A stretch of DNA of 64,000 bases. Origin: Bradyrhizobium erythrophlei. GTDB taxonomy: Bacteria > Pseudomonadota > Alphaproteobacteria > Rhizobiales > Xanthobacteraceae. The stretch covers positions 8,483,501 to 8,547,500 of the forward strand of contig FSRD01000001.1 of the NCBI GenBank assembly GCA_900129675.1, in the 5' to 3' direction. Both the position numbers and the translations under genes were made by a program. Of the stretch, positions 1 to 8,721 are shown piece by piece. The notes beneath the pieces were generated by a model. The model had not been told where the DNA came from, did not search any database, and saw only the letters and a program-made list of their open reading frames with translations. The first letter of the stretch is position 1. Every line of letters starts with the position of its first letter.

Positions 1-774
1 GTCATCGAGCTCATGGGGACGCTGTCGTTATCAAATGTCGACTATGTCGCGCGCCGGATCGTGGCCGACCCGCGCCCGCAATTCGTCATTTTCGATCTTC
101 GCCGGGTCACCTCGATGACGCGGGCGGGCGCCCGCCTGCTCGCCGAGGAATTCCGCGAACTGGCGGCCTTTCATGTCACCGTGATCGTCTCCGGCATCAA
201 GCGGGCGTCGGAGGAATGGAGGACGATCGCGGAGTGGACCGACAGCCTCACGAACGTGCGGTACTATTTCCTGCTCGATGCCGCGATCGAATGGGCGGAA
301 GACCAGGTGGTCTATCGTCACGGCGGGTCGATCGATTTTTTCGAAGCGACCGAGCTGTCCGAGCAGCGGCTGCTGGCGGGATTGACCGAAGAGGAACTGA
401 CCGACCTCGCCTCGCTGGCCGCGATCAAGACCTATCAGCCCAGCGAAAAGATCATCACCACCGGCGATCCCGCAACATCGCTGTTCTTTCTCCGAAGCGG
501 CGTGGTGCATGTCACCCTGCCCGACGGCATCCGGCTGGCAACGCTGACGGCCGGCATGCCGTTCGGCGAGATGGCGCTGCTGGAGCCGAGCCGCTCGGCG
601 GACGTGCTGGCCGATATGGCGGCGACCGCCTACGAGATACCGCTGCGCGATTTCGAACGATTTCGAAAGCAGCATCCGCGCGCCGGCGAACGGATCATGC
701 GCAACCTTGCGCAACTTCTCGCCGACCGCCTGATCCTCGCCAATGCCAGGCTAAATCTGCTGACGTCGAACTAG
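1..774 (+). CDS. glsA: Glutaminase, C-terminal part (STAS + cyclic nucleotide-binding domains), 5' truncated
   Basis: The reading frame is open to the first base (V-I-E-L before the first Met), so this is the 3' part of a longer gene. The first ~100 residues form an STAS-like domain (IFDLRRVTSM, then RAGARLLAEEF). Residues ~120-240 form a cyclic nucleotide-binding fold (KIITTGDPATSLFFLRSGVVHV, then FGEMALLEPSRSADV, which matches the phosphate-binding cassette pattern). This order is the known C-terminal extension of bradyrhizobial serine-type glutaminases, which convert glutamine to glutamate and ammonia in the cytoplasm. The catalytic domain lies outside the window, so the enzyme assignment rests on the tail. 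A different STAS-cNMP regulatory protein is the main alternative. Confidence 0.75.
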   Translation, partial: VIELMGTLSLSNVDYVARRIVADPRPQFVIFDLRRVTSMTRAGARLLAEEFRELAAFHVTVIVSGIKRASEEWRTIAEWTDSLTNVRYYFLLDAAIEWAEDQVVYRHGGSIDFFEATELSEQRLLAGLTEEELTDLASLAAIKTYQPSEKIITTGDPATSLFFLRSGVVHVTLPDGIRLATLTAGMPFGEMALLEPSRSADVLADMAATAYEIPLRDFERFRKQHPRAGERIMRNLAQLLADRLILANARLNLLTSN

Positions 775-1016
775 GAGACTCCCAGCGAAGAATTGCTGCC
801 AGTTTTCAATCAGACATAGAGCATCATATCTGTTGCTGCCTGAACGTGCTGAGATTCGCCAAATCCGACGGCGCAACGGCTCTGTCGCCGGCCGGTATTA
901 GTTTGCCCTTCTTAATTTATGACGAACTGTTTTGTGGTTTCCTCTGGCTCCACGCGCCCGGAAAGAGGCGCGATTTCACCTAACATCCCCCACCGAACAC
1001 GCTGCGGACTTCCAAG

Positions 1017-2159
1017 ATGCAGGTCGAACGGATCTGGGAATTCCTGCGGCGGTTGAACCCGTCGACGCAGAGCTGCCTCCTCGCCGAGCTGGAGCGGCTG
1101 GAATTGTGCGGCATCGATATGCCGGGTTCGGCGGACATCCGAGCCAGGCTGCGCGCCGAGTTACGCAAGGATGGATCGACGGAAGGTAGCGCCAGCCCGT
1201 CCAGTTGCTTTTTCGCGCCATTGGGGGCCCTGCTCGTCGACGGCGCGCCCGAGCATGACAATTCGGGGAGAATTGCGCGCGGCTCGCTGGCTCCGATCTG
1301 GGAATGGATCGGCCGCGATCTGCTGCCGATCATGGCGCGCGACTACAATGATAAAATGAAGGGCTTGATCGCGTCCGATAAACATAAAGAAGCGCAGCTG
1401 GCCGCTGTGACCTTCCAGACCAAGGTGACAAAAGCGGTTGAGGGATTCCTGAAGACGCCCGAGGGCTGTGAGCGGGCGCGCGCCAAACTCGCGGCTTACA
1501 CGGCATCACGTTCGGCCTTTGGCGACCTGATCAAGATCATGGCAGTGCTGCGCGCGCGTGAGGCGATTGCAAAGTTCAACGAAGCATTGCCGGCAAAGAT
1601 TTCGAAATTCGACGATGCGCAGGTCGGCAAGATAGCCGCGCAGCTTGCTGCGTTCCGAAAGACCGACGCCGACGCGCTGCCCTTTGCGCTGGCGCTGGTT
1701 GCAACACGCCTCAAGACGCCCTGGCAGCTGATCCGCCTCGCCACCAAAGCTTCGCGCAGCAAGAGCTCAGCCGATATCGCCGCCACCCCCAACGCGATCG
1801 CGGTGTCGATGGTGCTGGACCAGATGGACGACAAACGTCAGGCGTTGCGTATGGCGCTGAAAAACAACCGCGTCATCGTCGCGCGCGATATTCTGATCGA
1901 TGTCTACAACACCGAATATGCACTGCGGGTTCGTATCCGCGAACTCGATGAATCCGAATGGGGCAAGCGGCTCCGCCAGATCATGGACGCGATCGCGGCC
2001 CTGGTGGATGCCGAGGCAAGCCGGTTTCCCGACGAGGTCGGCCATGTCCTGACATCGCGCAGCCTGCGAAGGCATGATCTGTTCGCCGGCCGCCTGACCC
2101 ATCTGGCCTGGAAAGCCCGCGATGCGATCGGCGACGCGCTGTCTTTTGCAAAAAGCTGA
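1017..2159 (+). CDS. Hypothetical protein, 380 aa, alanine-rich, no recognised domain
   Basis: The start at 1017 gives MQVERIWEFLRRLNPST. The protein is mostly alpha-helical by composition, with long Ala/Lys/Arg stretches (residues ~110-170 and 250-290), and has no signal peptide or membrane segment. A sequence around residues 60-95 (ASPSSCFFAPLGALLVDG and IWEWIGRDLLP) is the most conserved-looking part. It is 240 bp downstream of the glutaminase end and convergent with tex. Codon use and the long uninterrupted frame support a real gene. I do not recognise the family. Confidence 0.7.
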   Translation: MQVERIWEFLRRLNPSTQSCLLAELERLELCGIDMPGSADIRARLRAELRKDGSTEGSASPSSCFFAPLGALLVDGAPEHDNSGRIARGSLAPIWEWIGRDLLPIMARDYNDKMKGLIASDKHKEAQLAAVTFQTKVTKAVEGFLKTPEGCERARAKLAAYTASRSAFGDLIKIMAVLRAREAIAKFNEALPAKISKFDDAQVGKIAAQLAAFRKTDADALPFALALVATRLKTPWQLIRLATKASRSKSSADIAATPNAIAVSMVLDQMDDKRQALRMALKNNRVIVARDILIDVYNTEYALRVRIRELDESEWGKRLRQIMDAIAALVDAEASRFPDEVGHVLTSRSLRRHDLFAGRLTHLAWKARDAIGDALSFAKS

Positions 2160-2207
2160 TCGGCCAGACCGGAAAATGGCGCGTAGACCCGCGCGGCTGA
2201 AGCTGGG

Positions 2208-4568
2208 CTAAGCGCCGTTCTTCTTGCCGCGCCCTGACTTCTCGCTGGCGCGGCGCAGGGCTTCGGCGAGCGCGCCGCCACCCGAGGCTTCCTGCGGCTT
2301 GCGCGGCGCCTGCGACGTCATCTGCGCCCGAGAAATATCGCGCGGCTTGCCTTCCGCCAGCTTGGGGCCCTTGGCGCCCACCTCGTCATCGAGACGCAAG
2401 GTCAGCGCGATGCGCTTGCGGGCGACCTCGACCTCCAGCACCTTCACTTTGACGATGTCGCCGGACTTCACCACCTCGCGCGGGTCCTTGATGAAGGTCT
2501 TCGACATCGCCGAGATGTGCACCAGCCCGTCCTGATGGACGCCGATATCGACAAAGGCACCGAACGCGGCGACGTTGGTCACCGTGCCTTCGAGGATCAT
2601 GCCGCGCTTGAGGTGCTTGATCTCCTCGACACCTTCCTTGAACACCGCGGCCTTGAAGGCCGGACGCGGATCGCGGCCGGGCTTTTCCAGTTCGCGCAAA
2701 ATGTCGGTCACCGTGGGCAGACCAAAAGTGTCGTCGACGAAAGCCTGCGGCTTCAACTGGCGCACGATCTCGGCATTGCCAATCAGCGCCTTGATGTCGC
2801 TCTTGGTGGCGCCGAGTATCCGTCGCACCACCGGATAGGCTTCCGGATGCACGCCGGAGGCATCGAGCGGGTCATCGCCGTCATTGATGCGCAGGAACCC
2901 GGCGCATTGCTCGAATGCTTTCGGCCCGAGCCGCGGCACTTCCTTCAGCGCCTTGCGCGATTTGAACGGCCCATTGGCGTCGCGATGCTGCACGATGCTT
3001 TGCGCCAGCCCGGAGCCGATGCCTGACACCCGTGCCAAGAGCGGCGCGGAAGCGGTGTTGGCATCGACGCCGACCGCGTTGACGCAGTCTTCGACCACGG
3101 CATCGAGCGAGCGCGCGAGCTTGGTCTCGCCAAGGTCATGCTGATACTGGCCGACGCCGATCGCCTTCGGATCGATCTTGACCAGTTCGGCCAGGGGATC
3201 CTGCAGCCGCCGCGCGATCGACACCGCGCCGCGCAAGGTGACATCGAGTTCGGGTAATTCCTCGGAAGCAAAGGCCGAGGCTGAATAGACCGACGCGCCG
3301 GCTTCCGAGACCACGATCTTCGACATTTTCAGGTCCGGGAGCAGCTTGACGAGATCCATCGCCAGTCTGTCGGTCTCGCGCGACGCCGTGCCATTGCCGA
3401 TCGCGATCAGGTCGACGCGGTGCGCCACCGCCAGCTTTCCGAGCGTCGCCAGCGCCGCATCCCATTGCCGCTGCGGCTCATGCGGATAGACCGCCGTGGT
3501 CGCCACCACCTTGCCGGTGGCGTCGACGATCGCGACCTTGACGCCGGAGCGGAAGCCGGGATCAAGGCCCATGGTGACGCGCGCGCCGGCCGGTGCTGCC
3601 AGCAGCAGGTCGCGCAAATTCGATGCGAACACGCGCACGGCTTCGGTTTCGGCCAGCGTCCACAGCCGCATCCGCAGGTCGATGTTGAGATGCACCTGGA
3701 TCTTGGTGCGCCACGCCCACCGCGCCGTCTCCACCAGCCAGCGGTCGCCCGGGCGGCCCTGGTCGGAAATCGCAAAACGCTGCATGATCTTCAGTTCATA
3801 CGAGCTGGGCATCGTCGTGGCCGGCGGCTGCGCATCCGGCAGGACCTGCAGCTCGAGGATTTCTTCCTTCTCGCCGCGGAACATCGCCAGGATGCGGTGT
3901 GACGGCAGCTTGTGCAGCGGCTCGCTGAAGTCGAAATAGTCCTTGAATTTTTCGCCTTCGGTTTTTTTGCCTTTGCGCACGGTCGAAGCCATCAGCCCGC
4001 TCGACCACATTTGCTCGCGCAAGCTTCCGATCAAATCGGCGTCCTCGGCGAACCGCTCCACCAGGATCGCGCGCGCGCCGTCGAGCGCCGCGGCCACATC
4101 GGCCACCTGCTTGTCGGCATCGACGAAACCCGCGGCGACCACCTGCGGATCGTTTTGCGGCTGCGTCAGCAACAATTCCGAGAGCGGCTCGAGACCCGCC
4201 TCCTTGGCGATCTCGGCCTTGGTCCGGCGCTTCGGCTTGAACGGCAGATAGATGTCTTCCAGCCGCCCCTTGCTGTCGGCGGCGAGGATCGCCGCTTCCA
4301 GCCCGGCATCGAGCTTGCCCTGTTCACGGACCGAATTGAGGATGGCGGTACGGCGCTCTTCGAGTTCGCGCAGATAATTCAGGCGCTCTTCCAGCGTGCG
4401 CAATTGCGCATCGTCGAGCCCGCCGGTGATTTCCTTGCGGTACCTTGCGACAAAGGGGACCGTGGCACCGCCATCGAGCAGAGTCACGGTCGCCTCGACC
4501 TGCTGCTCGCGGACACCGAGTTCCTGCGCAATCTGCCGATGAATGTTTGCCACGCGGGTTCTTTCCAA
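2208..4568 (-). CDS. tex: Tex family RNA-binding transcription accessory protein
   Basis: The 786-aa product is the usual length for Tex. The N-terminus (DGGATVPFVARYRKEITGGLDDAQL) is the signature of the family. A YqgF-like RNase H fold follows near residues 325-450 (GLDPGFRSGVKVAIVDATGKV, IAIGNGTASRETD), then helix-hairpin-helix repeats (~490-560). A C-terminal S1 RNA-binding domain lies at ~645-720 (RGMILEGTVTNVAAFGAFVDIGVHQDGLVHIS). Tex binds RNA and the transcription complex in the cytoplasm. The C-terminal ~50 residues are a low-complexity, basic tail. It is convergent with the unknown gene at 1017, with a 48-bp gap. Confidence 0.95.
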   Translation of the reverse strand: MERTRVANIHRQIAQELGVREQQVEATVTLLDGGATVPFVARYRKEITGGLDDAQLRTLEERLNYLRELEERRTAILNSVREQGKLDAGLEAAILAADSKGRLEDIYLPFKPKRRTKAEIAKEAGLEPLSELLLTQPQNDPQVVAAGFVDADKQVADVAAALDGARAILVERFAEDADLIGSLREQMWSSGLMASTVRKGKKTEGEKFKDYFDFSEPLHKLPSHRILAMFRGEKEEILELQVLPDAQPPATTMPSSYELKIMQRFAISDQGRPGDRWLVETARWAWRTKIQVHLNIDLRMRLWTLAETEAVRVFASNLRDLLLAAPAGARVTMGLDPGFRSGVKVAIVDATGKVVATTAVYPHEPQRQWDAALATLGKLAVAHRVDLIAIGNGTASRETDRLAMDLVKLLPDLKMSKIVVSEAGASVYSASAFASEELPELDVTLRGAVSIARRLQDPLAELVKIDPKAIGVGQYQHDLGETKLARSLDAVVEDCVNAVGVDANTASAPLLARVSGIGSGLAQSIVQHRDANGPFKSRKALKEVPRLGPKAFEQCAGFLRINDGDDPLDASGVHPEAYPVVRRILGATKSDIKALIGNAEIVRQLKPQAFVDDTFGLPTVTDILRELEKPGRDPRPAFKAAVFKEGVEEIKHLKRGMILEGTVTNVAAFGAFVDIGVHQDGLVHISAMSKTFIKDPREVVKSGDIVKVKVLEVEVARKRIALTLRLDDEVGAKGPKLAEGKPRDISRAQMTSQAPRKPQEASGGGALAEALRRASEKSGRGKKNGA

Positions 4569-4789
4569 ACAGGTCGCGGCGGCCGGGTCGCTTGCCGCGG
4601 GGACGCCGCTTATGGACCATGACAGATCGATTTATCAACCCGGCGCAAGAAAGAAATTGATCTGTGGATCAAGGCCATTCGGTGGCCGGGGTCATCCAGC
4701 CTGTCCGAAGCGGCGCGTCGTTGCGCAGCAAGATAAGGGTGGATCGATTGCGCTGTAGTGTGTAGACGGACGCTTCCTCTGGAGCGCCC

Positions 4790-6046
4790 ATGTCAATCTG
4801 CGGACTCGATTTCGGAACGTCGAACACGACGCTCGGCACCATCGAAGGCCATGCGCCGGTTTTGGCGGTACTGGAGGCCGAATACACCACGATTCCCAGC
4901 GCGATCTTCTACGAGGTGGACGGCGCCGTGCTGATCGGCCGCAGGGCGATCGAGGCCTATGTCGACGGCGCCCCCGGCCGGCTGATGCGCAGCCTCAAAT
5001 CGGTGCTGGGCACCTCGCTGATCGACGAGACCACACGGCTCGGACGCGAGCGGACCAGCTTTCGCGATGTAATCGCCTACTATCTCGGCGCGGTGAAACG
5101 GCGCGCCGAACAGGCCACCGGCCGCGAATTGCGCGACGTCGTGCACGGCCGTCCCGTGCACTTTGTCGACAACGCGCCCGACGCCGACCGCAAGGCGGAG
5201 CAGACGCTGCAGCAGATCGCACGCGAGATCGGCTTCGACGATGTCACCTTCCAGTTCGAGCCGATCGCCGCGGCTCTTGACTATGAGCGCCAGATCGCGT
5301 CCGAGGAAGTGGCCTTGATCGCGGACATCGGCGGCGGCACCTCGGATTTTTCGATCGTGCGGCTCGGGCCCGCGCGTCACGGCAAGGCCGACCGCTCGGC
5401 CGATATCCTCGCCAATGACGGCGTGCGCATCGGCGGCACCGATTTCGACCGCCAGCTCAGCCTCGGCGTCGTGATGCCGCTGTTCGGCTTCGGCAGCGCG
5501 ATGAAGCGCGCCGGGCTCGACGTGCCCTCGAGCTATTTCCACGACCTCGCCACCTGGTCGAGCATCAACCGCATGTATGAGCCGCGGGTGATTGCGGATA
5601 TCCGTCAGGTGCGGCAAGAAGCCAGTGAGCCGGCCCTGATCGACCGGCTGGTGCGCGTGGTCGACGAACAACGCGGCCATACGCTGGCGATGGAGGTCGA
5701 GGACGCCAAGATCGCACTATCCGACCAGCGCCGGGCCGACATCCCGCTGGAATGGGTCGCGCCCGGTCTCAGCGCCGCGATCGGCCGCCCCGATCTCGTC
5801 AGCCATACGGGGCAACTGGCCGACCGCATCGCGGCCCGCATCAAGAACTGCCTCACCCAGGCGCGACTGGCCGCAGATGACATCGACGCGGTGTTCCTGA
5901 CCGGCGGTTCGGTGCGGCTCGCCCATGTCCGCAACGCGATCAAAAAGGCGGTGCCGTCGGCCCGCATCGTCGATGGCGATACCTTTGGCGCCGTCGGCAA
6001 GGGACTGACGCTGGAGGCGCTGCGGCGATACGGGCCACGCGACTGA
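4790..6046 (+). CDS. Hsp70-family protein (YegD-like, no substrate-binding domain)
   Basis: The start MSICGLDFGTSNTTLG contains the first phosphate-binding motif of the actin/Hsp70 ATPase fold. DIGGGTSDFS near residue 180 is the second phosphate motif, and FLTGGSVRLAHV near residue 370 is the adenosine motif. At 418 aa it has the ATPase domain but lacks the C-terminal beta-sandwich of DnaK, as in E. coli YegD. The family is thought to be a chaperone-like ATPase of unknown client. It is a single gene, divergent from tex across a 220-bp gap and convergent with the next gene. Confidence 0.9.
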   Translation: MSICGLDFGTSNTTLGTIEGHAPVLAVLEAEYTTIPSAIFYEVDGAVLIGRRAIEAYVDGAPGRLMRSLKSVLGTSLIDETTRLGRERTSFRDVIAYYLGAVKRRAEQATGRELRDVVHGRPVHFVDNAPDADRKAEQTLQQIAREIGFDDVTFQFEPIAAALDYERQIASEEVALIADIGGGTSDFSIVRLGPARHGKADRSADILANDGVRIGGTDFDRQLSLGVVMPLFGFGSAMKRAGLDVPSSYFHDLATWSSINRMYEPRVIADIRQVRQEASEPALIDRLVRVVDEQRGHTLAMEVEDAKIALSDQRRADIPLEWVAPGLSAAIGRPDLVSHTGQLADRIAARIKNCLTQARLAADDIDAVFLTGGSVRLAHVRNAIKKAVPSARIVDGDTFGAVGKGLTLEALRRYGPRD

Positions 6047-6099
6047 AATTATTGGACGCCGCGTGTTGACCTCGGCCAAGGAGGCCGGCAGCCACTTCG

Positions 6100-6627
6100 T
6101 CAGCTCACTACTTCCGTTGCCGGCTGCATGTCGATGGCAAAGGTTTCCAGAAACTTCGACGTCATGATGTAGAAGCCGACCGAGAGCTGCAGTTCGACCA
6201 GTGCGGCCGGCGTCAGCTTTGATGCGATGGCGTTGAAGGTCGCATCCGTCGGCTTGTGCAGCTTGACGATTTCATCGGCGAAGGCGAGCGCGGCGCGCTG
6301 CACCTCGTTGAAGCACTTGGCCGACTGCCAGTTCTCGAGCGCCTCGTTCTGCTCATCGGTGACGCCGACGTTCTTTCCGATGCGCTTGTGAGCGACGATC
6401 TCGTATGGCGCCTCGCAGAGGATTCCGGTGCGGGTGATGGCGAGTTCGCGCACCACCGGATCGAGTTCACCCTTGTGGCGGATGGCACCGCCCAGCCGGC
6501 AATATTGTTCGAAATAGCTCGGCGAATGCGCCATCATCCGGAAAATGTTGGCGTTGAGGTTCTTGCCGAGAATTTCGCGGGTGCGGTCGCTGGCTTTCGC
6601 GGGATCGCTGTAGTCGATGCGGGCCAT
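6100..6627 (-). CDS. Carboxymuconolactone decarboxylase family protein
   Basis: The 175-aa protein has the CMD helical fold. RHKGELDPVVRELAITRTGIL is the typical helix, followed by CEAPYEIVAHKRIGKNVGVTDEQ, which carries the conserved E..H..AG-type segment. It lacks the CxxC of AhpD peroxidases: there is only one Cys at the equivalent site (GILCEAPYE). It is therefore better called a CMD-family protein than a peroxidase. Members act in aromatic ring-cleavage pathways or as gamma-carboxymuconolactone decarboxylase homologues. It stands alone between yegD-like and a small peptide gene. Confidence 0.85.
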   Translation of the reverse strand: MARIDYSDPAKASDRTREILGKNLNANIFRMMAHSPSYFEQYCRLGGAIRHKGELDPVVRELAITRTGILCEAPYEIVAHKRIGKNVGVTDEQNEALENWQSAKCFNEVQRAALAFADEIVKLHKPTDATFNAIASKLTPAALVELQLSVGFYIMTSKFLETFAIDMQPATEVVS

Positions 6628-6881
6628 TTCTCACCTCGGTTTTTCGTTGCGATTATCGTTGTCGGACGGATTTCCAAAACCCTAACCCGCGCTTGACGCG
6701 AGAGCAACACGGCTGAGTCAAATTGCCGCCGCATTGCTGTTCGACCTTGGCACGGTCGATATTCGCTGAGTGGGGACTCAACTAAAGCGAATACTCGTCG
6801 TGGGGTGTTCCGAGTAAAAATGATGACCGTCGAAAGCGCTTCGCGCAACGATGAGTCACGCCCAAGTCTAGGGAGACAGGC

Positions 6882-6983
6882 ATGAAGGAAGCCACCAAGA
6901 GGGCGGCCTCGGAGGCGCTTGCGCAAATGCTGGCGGTGACGGCGATGCTCGTCATCGCCGGCATTATCTTCTACTGGCGGTGA
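6882..6983 (+). CDS. Small single-pass membrane peptide, 33 aa
   Basis: This short frame has an ATG preceded by a strong purine-rich ribosome-binding sequence (GGGAGACAGG, ending 2 nt before the ATG). It encodes MKEATKRAASEALAQ followed by a hydrophobic stretch (MLAVTAMLVIAGIIFYW) and ends in Arg. A basic amphipathic N-terminus plus one membrane helix is typical of small bacterial membrane proteins. The function is unknown. The end ..IIFYWR resembles the end ..GIRYYWR of the 147-aa protein encoded at 25971-26414. Confidence 0.5.
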   Translation: MKEATKRAASEALAQMLAVTAMLVIAGIIFYWR

Positions 6984-7039
6984 AAGCTGCCACTGTGTTT
7001 GTACGCGTAGTATCGGCGTCAGTGGGAAGAGCGTAAGCG

Positions 7040-7087
7040 ACGAAGCAATCCGGATTGACAGTATTGCGTAGGTCTGGATTGCTTCGT
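7040..7087. repeat. Partial palindromic intergenic repeat
   Basis: ACGAAGCAATCC (7040-7051) and its exact reverse complement GGATTGCTTCGT (7076-7087) flank 24 nt. The arms match the inner part of the fuller palindromic repeats at 23183, 27994 and 45500, so this is a short or decayed member of the same family. It lies between the 33-aa peptide gene and the DUF35 gene. Confidence 0.7.
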
Positions 7088-7111
7088 GAGGCCTGCAACG
7101 AGGCCGCAAGT

Positions 7112-7471
7112 TCACTTCGCCTTCGCAAAATATGGAACCAGCCGCCCAGCGAACTGCTGATAGCGCGCGATGACCTTGTCGCCGATCGCGAGATCGTTGT
7201 CGCCGTGGGCCATCATCCGAAAACCTTCCGCGGCATCGACCAGAACGATGTTGTAGGGAACATGCGCGCGGGTCTCCGGTGTCGCGGCGCGGCACACCAG
7301 CGACGTGGCGTAAACGGTCCCTGCCCCACTGGCGCGTTTCTCCGCCGGGTCCGGCGCCCCGCAGGCCGCGCAAAATCCGCGGCGGAAATATTGCACTTTT
7401 CCGCAAGCGCCGCAGGATTGATAGACGATCGCCGCCTCGCCTTTGGTCCAATCCCCGAGTTTGCCGCTCAT
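7112..7471 (-). CDS. DUF35 OB-fold, zinc-ribbon protein (thiolase partner)
   Basis: The start at 7471 (MSGKLGDWTKGEAAIVYQ) gives 119 aa and overlaps the stop of the thiolase-like gene by 4 bp (ATGA), which implies translational coupling. A four-Cys zinc ribbon (CGACGKVQYFRRGFCAACG) opens the protein. The OB-fold follows (SGAGTVYATSLV, then VPYNIVLVDAAEGFRMMAH). DUF35 proteins bind thiolase-fold enzymes and shape their acyl-CoA site, as in the Ltp2-DUF35 aldolase complex of steroid side-chain degradation. The tight pairing with a thiolase-like gene fits that role. Confidence 0.9.
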   Translation of the reverse strand: MSGKLGDWTKGEAAIVYQSCGACGKVQYFRRGFCAACGAPDPAEKRASGAGTVYATSLVCRAATPETRAHVPYNIVLVDAAEGFRMMAHGDNDLAIGDKVIARYQQFAGRLVPYFAKAK

Positions 7472-8604
7472 CGCACCCGCTCCAGGAACATGCTGACATG
7501 CGACGACAGTACGCCGCCGTCTCCGTGCAGCAGCGCGATCGAGGCGTCGCGGAGCTGGCGGTTGCCGGCACGCCCCGTCATCTGCAGATGGGTCTCGACC
7601 AGATGCGCCATCGCGCCGCCGACGCCGCAATGACCGTAGCTGAGCAGGCCGCCATGGGTGTTGAGCGGCATGTCGCCGTCGCGGCCGAAATGGCCTGAGC
7701 GTACGCGGGCGGCCGCCTCGCCGCGCTTGGCCAGGCCCAGGTCTTCCAGCAGCATTGCCAGCGTGATCGTAAAGCTGTCGTAGACCGCAGCGTAACGCAC
7801 GTCGGAGATCGCAAGGCCCGACGCGGTCTTGGCCTTGGCGATCGCGATCTCGGCGCCGAGTTCGCTCAGGGCGGGTGCGGCCGTCACGTGCTGGTGGGTA
7901 TGCGCCTGCGCGCAGCCGCGTATGCGCACGCCAGCCTCATTTGTGCGCTCGCGGCTGACCACGAACGCCGCGCCGCCGTCGGACACCGGACAGCAATCCA
8001 GCAGCTTTAGCGGCATCGCCACCGGTTTTGAGGCCATCACATCAGCAACCGTAATCGGATCGTGGAACTGGGCGCCGGGATGGGTCAGCGCGTGCTTGCG
8101 CATCAGCACCGCGAACTCCGCAAGGTCCTCCTCCGTCACGCCATATTCGTGCATGTAACGCGACGCCACCAGGCCGTAGTAAGCGGGAATTGTCGGCCCC
8201 AGCGGCACCTCGTAATCGGGATGGCCGACCTGGGCCAGCGCCTGGATCGAGGCGTCGCGGCTCTGCCCGGTGAGACGGTTTTCGCCGCCGACCACCAGCA
8301 CATGCTTGGCGACGCCGGCATCGACCAGATGATGCGCCAGCATGGTCATCGCGAGCCCGGTGGCGCCGCCGACCTGCACGGCATGGGCGTAAGACGGCTG
8401 GATGCCAAAATGCTCGGCGAACACGGTCGCGAGCATGATGTGCGGCGAGACCGTTGAGTAGCCGCAGAGAATACCGTCGATGTCGGCTCGTTTCAGCCCG
8501 GCGTCGGCAAGCGCAAGCCCAGCCGCCTTGCTCATGAGGTCGAGCGAGGACGAGCCTTCGTGCTTGCCGTAAGACGTGAGGCCAACGCCGGTGATGAAGC
8601 TCAT
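7468..8604 (-). CDS. Thiolase-like protein without the nucleophilic Cys (possible Ltp2-type retro-aldolase)
   Basis: The 378-aa protein has the thiolase fold. LVVGGENRLTG follows strand 4, and the conserved C-terminal block NTHGGLLSYGHCGVGGA is present. At the position where degradative thiolases have N-C-A-S/T-G this protein reads VQVGGATG, so the nucleophilic Cys is replaced by Gly. In the lipid-transfer-protein/SCPx-like group this loss goes with retro-aldol cleavage of acyl-CoA in complex with a DUF35 protein, whose gene overlaps this one by 4 bp. The retro-aldolase activity is inference; the missing Cys is seen directly. Confidence 0.85.
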   Translation of the reverse strand: MSFITGVGLTSYGKHEGSSSLDLMSKAAGLALADAGLKRADIDGILCGYSTVSPHIMLATVFAEHFGIQPSYAHAVQVGGATGLAMTMLAHHLVDAGVAKHVLVVGGENRLTGQSRDASIQALAQVGHPDYEVPLGPTIPAYYGLVASRYMHEYGVTEEDLAEFAVLMRKHALTHPGAQFHDPITVADVMASKPVAMPLKLLDCCPVSDGGAAFVVSRERTNEAGVRIRGCAQAHTHQHVTAAPALSELGAEIAIAKAKTASGLAISDVRYAAVYDSFTITLAMLLEDLGLAKRGEAAARVRSGHFGRDGDMPLNTHGGLLSYGHCGVGGAMAHLVETHLQMTGRAGNRQLRDASIALLHGDGGVLSSHVSMFLERVR

Positions 8605-8617
8605 GGCGATGAGTACT

Positions 8618-8701
8618 CCGTCGTTCCGGGGCGATGCGAAGCATCGAACCCGGAACCTCGAGATTCCACGTTCGCGTCTTTGACGCGCCCCGGAATGACG
8701 G
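8618..8701. repeat. Palindromic intergenic repeat (CCGGAATGACGG type)
   Basis: The outer arms CCGTCGTTCCGGGGCG and CGCCCCGGAATGACGG are near-complementary, with further inner pairing (GATGCGAAGCATC and ACCTCGAGATT). It fills the gap between the thiolase-like and acyl-CoA dehydrogenase genes. It is a different family from the GAAGCAATCC repeats. Confidence 0.75.
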
Positions 8702-8721
8702 TCTGAGAGTGTGCCCTCATC

